The notes below the pieces were generated by a model that saw nothing but the letters and a program-made list of their open reading frames with translations, searched no databases and was not told the DNA's origin. The position numbers and the translations under genes are program-made. A stretch of DNA of 7,516 bases from Saprospiraceae bacterium (GTDB lineage: Bacteria; Bacteroidota; Bacteroidia; Chitinophagales; Saprospiraceae), in assembly GCA_029262975.1 (NCBI GenBank), contig JAJCYJ010000364.1, positions 1 to 7,516 of the forward strand, in the 5' to 3' direction. Below, piece after piece: positions 1 to 5,777 of this stretch. Position 1 is the stretch's first letter. Every line of letters starts with the position of its first letter.

Positions 1-80
1 GCTTCTCCAATACCTTTGCTGGCCCCAGTAATGATGGCAACTTTTCCTTCAAGGTTAAATAATGATTTTATTCTATTCAT
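1..80 (-). CDS. Short-chain dehydrogenase/reductase (SDR), N-terminal fragment
   Basis: This is the 5' end of a leftward gene that runs off the left edge of the window; only 26 full codons are visible. The protein starts MNRIKSLFNLEGKVAIITGA and continues SKGIGEA. That is the first beta strand and the TGxxxGxG nucleotide-binding loop (T18-G19-A20-S21-K22-G23-I24-G25) of a classical SDR, a family of NAD(P)-dependent oxidoreductases. The ATG at 78-80 is the natural start because the Rossmann motif begins about 12 residues in, as usual for the family. No Shine-Dalgarno sequence precedes it. It lies 14 nt downstream of the MBL-fold hydrolase stop and is probably co-transcribed with it. Substrate cannot be inferred, because the catalytic YxxxK region is outside the window. 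Confidence 0.88.
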   Translation of the reverse strand, partial: MNRIKSLFNLEGKVAIITGASKGIGE

Positions 81-94
81 TGAAATTGATTTAA

Positions 95-1132
95 TTAGTC
101 GATAATATAAAGATCTCCATCTTCTGCTAGTAATACCGGTCCTTTGAATATTTCATCCATTCCGGCAGTATAAAACCTTCGACTTATCGGATTTTCTGGC
201 GCAGGACCGAGATGAGTAAGAATAAGCTTTTTTACTCCTGCAGCTTCCGCTACTTCAGCAGCCTGTACAGGGCTCGTGTGGTATTCTAAAATATCCGCAA
301 GAATTTTAGCATTTCGATCATTCTCTTCCTCGATCTGTATTTTTATTGCCCGTTCTACCATGTCAAAAGCCAGGGCTTCATGAAGCAGGATATCTGCATG
401 AGCGGCGTATTTAATCACCTGATCTGATTTGTTTGTATCTCCACTAATAACCAGGGACTTATCTTTATATTTTATCCTATATCCCAATGCTGGTGATACG
501 GGATCGTGATGTACGAGGAATGCTTCTACAGTAACTCCATCCTCGTTATATACTTCGCTATAGCCGTTGCTATCAAGGTTAATAAGATGAGCCTCAGGAA
601 GGGCCAATGCCTTATTAAATATGTTCGGTCCATGATGCAGTACTCTGAAGTTGTTTTCAGCTTTTAAAAAATAGCCTATTCCTTTCATTATAGTATCGAG
701 TGGTTCAGGCCCGTAAACCTCGAGCTTTGTTGTCCGGTTTAAGAGCCAGCTGCGGTTAATCAACTCAGGAAGATCCATATAATGATCGGCATGCCAATGT
801 GTAATAAAGATGGCATTCAGCTTATCCATAGGCAGTCTGAACCTTTCTATTGCTCTTGATCCACCCGGTCCAATATCAAAAACCAAAAATTTGCCATTTA
901 CAAATACAGCATTACATGAGCGTGCCCGCTCTCCTGGTAAAGGTGAGGCTGTCCCGACAGTTACAAGCCGAATCTTATCATCCTTATCTAAAAGTTCATA
1001 TCTGTAAATAGCCGCAGCACTCTGTCTACTAATAAATCTGTCTATTAATTTATTTTGGTTGATAAAAGCGAAAATTCCAACAAAAAATGTCAATAGAAGC
1101 AGTGTAAGTAATACATATGTGGCTTTTCTCAT
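95..1132 (-). CDS. Membrane-anchored MBL-fold metallo-hydrolase, RNase Z/arylsulfatase-like
   Basis: A 345-residue metallo-beta-lactamase-fold hydrolase. Residues about 6-24 form one hydrophobic segment (VLLTLLLLTFFVGIFAF) that looks like an uncleaved signal anchor, so the catalytic domain probably faces the periplasm. The domain starts with VTVGTASPLPG (about 57-67). Metal ligands visible are H112, H114, D116 and H117 (THWHADH), H208 or H209 (VHHD), D232 (SGDT) and H307 (LTHLGP). H251 (LLHEA) and H285 (YHTSPVQAAEVA) match the RNase Z-type pattern HTT-x-Q-A-x-x-A. The fold is clear, but true RNase Z is cytosolic and has no membrane anchor, so a tRNA 3'-processing role is unlikely. A secreted phosphodiesterase, arylsulfatase or lactonase-like activity is more plausible (inference). 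A terminator lies between it and fadJ, so it either has its own promoter, which I could not identify, or relies on read-through. The SDR gene follows after 14 nt. Confidence 0.88.
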   Translation of the reverse strand: MRKATYVLLTLLLLTFFVGIFAFINQNKLIDRFISRQSAAAIYRYELLDKDDKIRLVTVGTASPLPGERARSCNAVFVNGKFLVFDIGPGGSRAIERFRLPMDKLNAIFITHWHADHYMDLPELINRSWLLNRTTKLEVYGPEPLDTIMKGIGYFLKAENNFRVLHHGPNIFNKALALPEAHLINLDSNGYSEVYNEDGVTVEAFLVHHDPVSPALGYRIKYKDKSLVISGDTNKSDQVIKYAAHADILLHEALAFDMVERAIKIQIEEENDRNAKILADILEYHTSPVQAAEVAEAAGVKKLILTHLGPAPENPISRRFYTAGMDEIFKGPVLLAEDGDLYIID

Positions 1133-1155
1133 GGATTGGATGGTAGTGTCCGACT

Positions 1156-1192
1156 ATAAAAATAAAGAGGTCTACTTTTAAAAGCAGACCTC
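1156..1192 (-). terminator. Rho-independent terminator of the fadA-fadJ operon
   Basis: An almost perfect self-complementary block lies at 1167-1192. Its plus-strand arms are GAGGTCTACTTTT and AAAAGCAGACCTC, 13 bp each with one A/C mismatch and no separate spacer, so the tip TTAA would form the loop. Read leftward, the hairpin is followed directly by TTTATTTTTAT (1166-1156), the expected U-rich tract. The plus-strand side has no T-run, so it terminates leftward transcription only. It starts 18 nt after the fadJ stop codon and ends 23 nt before the MBL hydrolase start. Confidence 0.88.
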
Positions 1193-1209
1193 CCTGTCGA
1201 GTGACAAAG

Positions 1210-3498
1210 TTAATATCCTAACTTCGCATATACCTTTTCTAAGGTATCATTTTTAAGATCTTCTTCCGCGGCGGATATCCCAAGAGTTTTGGCATAAGCC
1301 ACTAATTCCGACTCTTTCAATGATTTTAAATCGGATTTGCTAGGACTACTTTTCCCATATTCATGGATTGATTTGCCGGTTTTAGCAAAAGCTCTAAGAC
1401 TAGCTGGAATCGAAAATCGCGCTCCAAATTTTGATGTAAATTCATCGCAATCCGAAATAAAAGTGTCAATACCAACATAATCAATATAGGAAAGCGCTCC
1501 TCCTGTATAGATCGGGAAACCAAATCCCATTATACTCCCAATATCGCCGTCTTTGGTAGATCTTAATACACCTTCATCTAAACAACGAAAAGTCTCTAAT
1601 GACATACGGTGCAACAATCTTTTTCCGACAGTCTCCTTATCTAATGTATCCAGATCTGTCTTGAATATTGTAGTAAGTTCCGGCCATAATCTCTTCTTTC
1701 CATTACCGGGATAATCATAAAATCCTTTTCCATTTTTTTTGCCATGGCGTCCATGTTTATCAACTAACATTTTTTCAATGTTATAAAATCTTGTCATTGA
1801 CGGAATCTTATTGGCAGAAGGGTCACTTTCATAAACTAATATGCCAAGTGTAAGAGACACCTCATCTGTCACTGCAAGAGGACCTACTGGCATGCCTTTA
1901 GTCTTGGCCACATTTTCAATCATAGCCGGTGGCACTCCTTCTTCTAACATGAATACGCCTTCAGAACAGTATGTTCCAAATGTTCGTGAAGTAAAAAATC
2001 CTCGACTATCATTGACTACTATTGGCGTCTTCCTTATTGATACAACATAGTCGATCGCAGCAGCAATCGCTCTATCATTTGTTTTTTCTCCCACTATGAT
2101 CTCTACTAAGGGCATCTTATCTACGGGAGAGAAAAAATGAATTCCTATAAAATTCTCAGGTCGTTCTGAAGCTTTTGCTAATAAGGTAATGGGAATGGTC
2201 GATGTATTAGATCCATATATTTTATCAGGACCTAATACTGCTTCCGTTTGTGCCGTGACCTTCGCTTTTAATTCAGGGTTTTCGAATACAGCTTCTATCA
2301 CCATATCACATCCTTTTACTGCGGCAGGGTCATCAGTGGCATGAATTCTCGCTAAGATAGCATCCGCCTTTTCTTGTGTTATTTTACCTCGGCTGATTCT
2401 CTTTTTAAGTAGATTCTCACTGTACGATTTTCCTTTATCAGCCCCCTCTTGAGTTACGTCCTTAAGGACGACTTCCATACCGGCGAATGCAGAAACATAA
2501 GCTATACCTGCTCCCATCATACCTGCTCCAAGGATGCCCAATTTTTTTATCTCATATGGATCATATCCTTTGGGCTTGGCTTTGCCTTTGCTCGCTTCCT
2601 GGATGGCAAAAAATCCTGTACGGATCATATTTTTTGCCTCTTTTGACATAATCACTTTTGTGAAATATCTTGCTTCTATCTCCAGTGCCCGATCAAATTT
2701 AACCTGTAAGCCATCATGGATCACACTTAACACAGCACCTGCTGCCGGGTAATTACCATGAGTTAACTTACGCACATTTCCAATGCCTCCCATAATCGTT
2801 TGAACACCTGTTGGTGTAAATAATCCTCCTCCTGGTATCTTAGGACTGCGAACATCCCAGGGTTGAACAGTATTTGGTGTCTCCAGTATCCATTTCTTTG
2901 CTGCAGGTATCAATTCCTCGGCAGATGCTACAGTTTCATGAATTAATCCTGCAGTTTTCGCTTTGGCAGGAGTGTGATCAGTTCCCTGAAGAATAGCCAT
3001 CATAGCCCCTTGGATACCCATAAGATAAGGAGCTTTGGAAGTTCCACCTCCACCAGGAAATAGCCCTACTTTAATTTCAGGAAATCCAATTTTAATCTTT
3101 GGATCATCAACCGATATCCTGTAATGGCAACAGAGGCAAACCTCGAGACCACCACCAAGGGCGTGTCCATTAATGGCTGCAACAAATGGCTTGCCGCCGT
3201 TTTCAATATCCCGCATATGCTTATGCATCTGTACGGAATTATTATAAAATGCTTCTGCATCCGTCACTGGTTTTTCAAGCATTTTAAGATCTGCACCAGC
3301 CATGAACATTCGACGAGAAGAGGTTACTATAACTCCCTTCACAGTTTTGTCAGCAATCGCTTCTTTTGTAATTTCGAAAAAGGTCTCCATGAAGTCCGTG
3401 CTAAATAAATTAGCCGGATGATCTTCCATATTAATGGTGATCAATCCGATCCCATCTTTATCTAATTCGTATGAAAGGATTTTATTTTTAAATGACAT
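1210..3498 (-). CDS. fadJ: Fatty acid oxidation complex alpha subunit: enoyl-CoA hydratase / 3-hydroxyacyl-CoA dehydrogenase
   Basis: A 762-residue bifunctional enzyme that hydrates enoyl-CoA and oxidises 3-hydroxyacyl-CoA with NAD in beta-oxidation. Residues about 1-200 are a crotonase domain with oxyanion-loop AGADLK (67-72), NGHALGGGLE with catalytic E119, and GFPEIKVGLFPGGGG with second acid E141. Residues about 318-500 are the NAD-binding dehydrogenase domain: GILGAGMMGAG (GxGxxG, G324-G329), SNTST (430-434) and GIHFFSPVDKMPLVE with the His/Glu pair H454 and E466. C-terminal dehydrogenase domains follow (VNDSRGFFTSR at 495-505; GFGFPIYTGG at 658-667). Resemblance in this region is to FadJ and mitochondrial HADHA. 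Those proteins end near residue 716 of this one; the last ~46 residues are an extra, lysine-rich, SAP/Rho-N-like tail. It begins 35 nt after the thiolase stop on the same strand, so the two form an operon and probably an alpha/beta multienzyme complex. Expected to be cytosolic. Confidence 0.95.
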   Translation of the reverse strand: MSFKNKILSYELDKDGIGLITINMEDHPANLFSTDFMETFFEITKEAIADKTVKGVIVTSSRRMFMAGADLKMLEKPVTDAEAFYNNSVQMHKHMRDIENGGKPFVAAINGHALGGGLEVCLCCHYRISVDDPKIKIGFPEIKVGLFPGGGGTSKAPYLMGIQGAMMAILQGTDHTPAKAKTAGLIHETVASAEELIPAAKKWILETPNTVQPWDVRSPKIPGGGLFTPTGVQTIMGGIGNVRKLTHGNYPAAGAVLSVIHDGLQVKFDRALEIEARYFTKVIMSKEAKNMIRTGFFAIQEASKGKAKPKGYDPYEIKKLGILGAGMMGAGIAYVSAFAGMEVVLKDVTQEGADKGKSYSENLLKKRISRGKITQEKADAILARIHATDDPAAVKGCDMVIEAVFENPELKAKVTAQTEAVLGPDKIYGSNTSTIPITLLAKASERPENFIGIHFFSPVDKMPLVEIIVGEKTNDRAIAAAIDYVVSIRKTPIVVNDSRGFFTSRTFGTYCSEGVFMLEEGVPPAMIENVAKTKGMPVGPLAVTDEVSLTLGILVYESDPSANKIPSMTRFYNIEKMLVDKHGRHGKKNGKGFYDYPGNGKKRLWPELTTIFKTDLDTLDKETVGKRLLHRMSLETFRCLDEGVLRSTKDGDIGSIMGFGFPIYTGGALSYIDYVGIDTFISDCDEFTSKFGARFSIPASLRAFAKTGKSIHEYGKSSPSKSDLKSLKESELVAYAKTLGISAAEEDLKNDTLEKVYAKLGY

Positions 3499-3533
3499 TG
3501 ATAATCTATCTTTTCAAATTTTTAAAATACTTG

Positions 3534-4736
3534 TTAAACGCGCTCAATAATCGTAGCGATCCCCATACCTCCACCTATACATAGTGTTACGAGTCCTGTT
3601 GATTTACCTTGTCTTTCCAGTTCATCTAAGACTGTACCCATCAGCATACATCCCGTAGACCCCAAAGGATGTCCCAGTGCAATGGCACCACCATTAACAT
3701 TGACCTTGTCATGTGGCACTCCCAAATCATCCATAGCTCTCAGTGGGACAACAGCAAATGCTTCGTTGATTTCGAATAAATCTATATCGTTTACCGTCAT
3801 ACCCACTTTCCCAAGGGCTTTACGACAAGCAGGAGCAATACCAGTCAGCATGATCGTTGGATCTGAACCCATGACGGCAAGTGATTTTATCCTTGCCCTC
3901 GGTTTCATCCCCAATTTCTCGCCTACGGCCTTACTGCCTACCAGTGCAAGTGAAGCACCATCCACAATAGCTGACGAATTACCAGCATGATGAACATGAT
4001 TAACAAATTCTACTTCCGGATATTTGTCCAGGGCTACGGCATCAAACCCAGCCATTTCACCCATCATAGCGAAAGAAGGCTGTAGTTCAGAAAGTGTCTC
4101 TAAAGTCGTTCCCGGTCTGACATTTTCATCTTTCGTAAGCATTATAAGTCCATTAATATCCTTCACATTGATGCGTGATTTAAATAATCCAGCCTGTTCT
4201 GCTGCCAATGCTCTTTGCTGAGATGTCACAGCGAAGAGGTCAACATCATTTCTTGAATAGCCATATTTTGAGGCTATTAGATCTGCGCTGATGCCCTGGG
4301 GAATTGCATGGCCTGGCAATGCTACTGCAGGATCCATCATCAATGCTCCACCATCAGATCCCATTTTTACCCTAGACATACTTTCGACACCGCCTGCTAT
4401 AAGCAATTCTGAAAATCCGGATTTCACATAGGCCGCAGCCTGATTAATGGATTCTAATCCTGAGCCGCAAAATCTATTCAACGTCACACCGCACAAATGG
4501 TCTCCATAGCCCGACTGTTGTGCTGCCGTCTTGGCAATATTTGCTCCCTGGTCCATCACCTGAGTGACGCAGCCGAGGATCACATCCTCAACTAAAGTAG
4601 GATCGAATTGATGTTTTTCTCTTAATTCCTTTAGACAAAGTGCCGTCAAATGAGTCGGTGTGACTGTATTAAGGGCCCCTTTTTTATTGCCTTTGCCTCT
4701 AACTGTGCGAATGGCATCATAGATATATGCTTCCAT
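3534..4736 (-). CDS. fadA: Acetyl-CoA C-acyltransferase (3-ketoacyl-CoA thiolase)
   Basis: A 400-residue thiolase that cleaves 3-ketoacyl-CoA with CoA to give acetyl-CoA and a shortened acyl-CoA. It could also be an acetyl-CoA acetyltransferase; sequence alone does not settle chain length. All catalytic landmarks are present: nucleophile C90 in LNRFCGSGLESI, the NEAF motif at 324-327, H356 in GGAIALGHPLGSTG, and the acid/base C386 in LCIGGGMGIA. Length is normal for the family. It is the first gene of the leftward operon, with fadJ 35 nt downstream, the usual beta/alpha pairing of the fatty acid oxidation complex. The start at 4734-4736 gives MEAYIYDAIRT, a standard thiolase N terminus. It has a predicted leader of about 125 nt with no Shine-Dalgarno sequence, and its promoter overlaps candidate TetR operators. 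No acyl-CoA dehydrogenase or synthetase is in the window. Confidence 0.95.
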   Translation of the reverse strand: MEAYIYDAIRTVRGKGNKKGALNTVTPTHLTALCLKELREKHQFDPTLVEDVILGCVTQVMDQGANIAKTAAQQSGYGDHLCGVTLNRFCGSGLESINQAAAYVKSGFSELLIAGGVESMSRVKMGSDGGALMMDPAVALPGHAIPQGISADLIASKYGYSRNDVDLFAVTSQQRALAAEQAGLFKSRINVKDINGLIMLTKDENVRPGTTLETLSELQPSFAMMGEMAGFDAVALDKYPEVEFVNHVHHAGNSSAIVDGASLALVGSKAVGEKLGMKPRARIKSLAVMGSDPTIMLTGIAPACRKALGKVGMTVNDIDLFEINEAFAVVPLRAMDDLGVPHDKVNVNGGAIALGHPLGSTGCMLMGTVLDELERQGKSTGLVTLCIGGGMGIATIIERV

Positions 4737-4782
4737 AATTCTGATTTAGTTCTTGATAATTTTATTAGTCAGTAGTGCTAAT

Positions 4783-4807
4783 TAGAACCAAAAAGTTGCC
4801 GGTTCTA
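4783..4807 (-). other. Inverted repeat / possible hairpin in the fadA leader
   Basis: Arms TAGAACC (4783-4789) and GGTTCTA (4801-4807) are perfectly complementary over 7 bp with an 11-nt spacer. If transcription starts near 4862, this hairpin lies in the untranslated leader about 47-70 nt before the fadA start. A weaker pair, ATTAG/CTAAT (4764-4768 and 4778-4782), is adjacent. No U-run follows the hairpin, so it is not a terminator. It could be a DNA operator, an mRNA-stabilising stem or chance in AT-rich DNA. Confidence 0.45.
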
Positions 4808-4829
4808 CATGGCACAATAGCTGATATAA

Positions 4830-4843
4830 CCAATATTTATTGG
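4830..4843. repeat. 14-bp palindrome overlapping the main operator
   Basis: CCAATA-TT-TATTGG has perfect 6-bp arms. Its right half overlaps the left half of the ATTGGCA-N4-TGCCAAT palindrome, and the CCAAT/ATTGG element is common to both. It may be a secondary binding site or a by-product of a repeated half-site. Confidence 0.35.
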
Positions 4844-4856
4844 CACGTTTGCCAAT
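4839..4856. promoter_or_regulatory. Candidate TetR operator O1 (18-bp palindrome)
   Basis: ATTGGCA-CGTT-TGCCAAT has perfect 7-bp arms and a 4-nt centre, the size and symmetry usual for a TetR-family dimer site. It begins 12 nt downstream of the leftward -7 box, so a bound repressor would sit on the start of fadA-fadJ transcription. A near copy at 4989-5006 (13 of 18 positions identical, both half-sites kept apart from one base) supports a real recognition sequence. Confidence 0.65.
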
Positions 4857-4867
4857 TGAAATGGCAT

Positions 4868-4899
4868 CAAATGTAAAATATAAATATGATTATGCTCAA
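4868..4899 (-). promoter_or_regulatory. Bacteroidota-type promoter for fadA-fadJ
   Basis: On the minus strand, TTG (4899-4897) is followed after 21 nt by TACATTTG (4875-4868), an exact match to the Bacteroidota -7 consensus TAnnTTTG with the expected -33 TTG and spacing. Transcription should start around 4860-4864, giving a leader of about 125 nt before the thiolase ATG. The -33 element is one end of a 21-bp palindrome, and operator O1 lies at roughly +6 to +24. Confidence 0.65.
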
Positions 4900-4917
4900 T
4901 TATATCAGCTATAATTG
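4897..4917. promoter_or_regulatory. 21-bp palindrome joining the two divergent -33 elements
   Basis: Arms CAATTATA (4897-4904) and TATAATTG (4910-4917) are perfectly complementary around the centre TCAGC. The outer CAA and TTG are the proposed -33 elements of the leftward and rightward promoters. A protein bound here would touch both promoters at once. It also contains the right copy of the 13-bp inverted repeat. Confidence 0.55.
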
Positions 4918-4943
4918 GTATCTATTTTCTAACGATTTATTTG
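4915..4943 (+). promoter_or_regulatory. Probable Bacteroidota-type promoter for tetR
   Basis: TTG (4915-4917) is followed after 18 nt by TTTATTTG (4936-4943), which matches TAnnTTTG except for T in place of A at the second position. Transcription would start near 4950, leaving about 70 nt to the preferred ATG at 5020, with operator O2 inside that leader. The match is weaker than for the leftward promoter, but its symmetrical placement on the shared palindrome supports it. Confidence 0.45.
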
Positions 4944-4988
4944 ATGGAAAGTTGGGTAATTGACGATAATGACTCATATTGTGCGTTA

Positions 4989-5006
4989 TTTGGCAGATGC
5001 GCCAAT
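4989..5006. promoter_or_regulatory. Candidate TetR operator O2, just before the tetR start
   Basis: TTTGGCA-GATG-CGCCAAT repeats the half-sites of O1: TTGGCA, four bases, then a pyrimidine and GCCAAT. The arms are imperfect at the innermost pair (A/C). It ends 13 nt before the ATG at 5020 and suggests autoregulation. If translation began at 4969 instead, this site would lie inside the coding sequence. Confidence 0.55.
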
Positions 5007-5019
5007 AAAAGATACATTT

Positions 5020-5712
5020 ATGGAAATGCTGACCAGTCCTCCCAGAACAAAAAATAGTAAAACAACAAATAACCTCGTTAAAAGAAAACCGGGGAGACCT
5101 CCTGCTGATGCTGAAATCAATATCGAGCATTTGTGTGATGTCGCTGTAAATATTTTTGCCGAAAAGGGCTATTCAGGCACAACAACAACGGAAATCACAA
5201 AAAAGGCCGGTGTAGCCAGATCTTTAATACATTATTACTTTGGCAATAAAGAAGAGTTATGGAAAGCTTCTATAAAAAGGTTGGCCAATGAATTTATATC
5301 TCAATTTGAGCAATCCAAGAAAATCCATAAGGACCTGGATGGTATTCAGATGATAAAAGTCATGGTGAGACAATTAGTTCACTTTTATGCTAAGTATCCC
5401 GCTTTTCCAAAAATTGTCGCCCAGGAAATGGATCAACATTCGGAACGTAGCGAATGGATAATTAACAACCTTATATATCCATTATTTAATCTTACCGGGG
5501 AGTTGTTTAAAAAGCAACGCAAACTTGGAAATATAAAGAGGATTGACAAAGAATTTCAACCGAGCATACTGCTGGGGATGGCAAGCAGTTTTTTTTCGAA
5601 TCCATTTCTTATCAAACACTTATATGATGTAAATACATTTGACGAAGATGTAATAGAACGTTATGCTGATTCGGTTGTTGAAATCTTCTGTTACGGATTT
5701 GTCAATCGATAA
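5020..5712 (+). CDS. TetR/AcrR-family transcriptional regulator
   Basis: A 230-residue one-component repressor when started at the ATG at 5020. An N-terminal helix-turn-helix domain (about 36-82) shows the family hallmarks: VAVNIFAEKGYSGTTTTEI, then KKAGVARSLIHYYFGNKEEL with the recognition helix near 64-73. The ligand-binding C-terminal domain (about 85-230) is alpha-helical and its ligand cannot be read from sequence. A basic stretch KRKPGRPP (21-28), with an AT-hook-like GRP core, precedes the DNA-binding domain. The gene diverges from fadA-fadJ, and two copies of TTGGCA-N4-YGCCAAT lie in the intervening DNA, so it probably represses that operon and itself. By analogy with FadR/PsrA-type TetR regulators, an acyl-CoA inducer is likely (inference). 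In-frame earlier starts exist (TTG 4960, ATG 4969, giving up to 250 residues). I prefer 5020 because it leaves O2 upstream and drops 17-20 residues that precede the conserved domain. Confidence 0.88.
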   Translation: MEMLTSPPRTKNSKTTNNLVKRKPGRPPADAEINIEHLCDVAVNIFAEKGYSGTTTTEITKKAGVARSLIHYYFGNKEELWKASIKRLANEFISQFEQSKKIHKDLDGIQMIKVMVRQLVHFYAKYPAFPKIVAQEMDQHSERSEWIINNLIYPLFNLTGELFKKQRKLGNIKRIDKEFQPSILLGMASSFFSNPFLIKHLYDVNTFDEDVIERYADSVVEIFCYGFVNR

Positions 5713-5777
5713 TTATTCTGATCATTCTTTGATACAGACTTAACTTTCTTATCATCTTGTGGATATATTACCCATCT

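Larger units (their letters stand above)
4817..4912. repeat. Widely spaced 13-bp perfect inverted repeat around the fadA promoter
   Basis: ATAGCTGATATAA at 4817-4829 is the exact reverse complement of TTATATCAGCTAT at 4900-4912. The two copies are 70 nt apart (83 bp centre to centre, close to eight helical turns). They flank the leftward -7 box and the main 18-bp palindrome. The right copy is part of the 21-bp palindrome between the two -33 elements and would not be in either predicted transcript, so a DNA-level role (paired protein sites, looping) is more likely than an RNA stem. Confidence 0.6.

Noticed and set aside
1205..1212. Exact TAnnTTTG box (TAACTTTG) on the minus strand before the MBL hydrolase
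   Set aside because: No -33 TTG lies 19-21 nt upstream, it overlaps the fadJ stop codon, and any transcript from it would meet the terminator at 1192-1156 at once.
1733..1740. Run of eight T (A8 in the fadJ mRNA) as a frameshift site or a broken gene
   Set aside because: The reading frame is intact and conserved on both sides (KHGRHGKKNGKGFYDYP). The run is explained by consecutive Lys-Lys-Asn codons, with no overlapping frame or stimulatory structure.
2126..2140. Ser in place of Asn in the dehydrogenase motif GIHFFSP as a lost active site
   Set aside because: Ser at this position is normal in the FadJ/HADHA branch, and the catalytic His/Glu pair is present.
3124..3408. Plus-strand open frames within fadJ and fadA
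   Set aside because: They are antisense shadows of strongly conserved enzymes, with no recognisable domain, promoter or start signal.
5728..5742. Small ATCA/TGAT inverted repeat after tetR as a terminator
   Set aside because: The stem is only 4 bp, AT-rich and not followed by a T-run.
5738..5771. Possible promoter for mce (TTTG at 5738-5741, TATATTAC at 5764-5771)
   Set aside because: The -7 box mismatches the consensus at its last two bases, the spacing is 22 nt, and the transcript would start practically on the ATG. Too weak to list as a feature.
5757..5777. Upstream TTG start for the epimerase, adding seven residues
   Set aside because: The added residues (WIYYPS region) do not fit the family, whose members begin right at K-x-x-H-I-G-I-A-V. 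The ATG at 5778 is a normal start.
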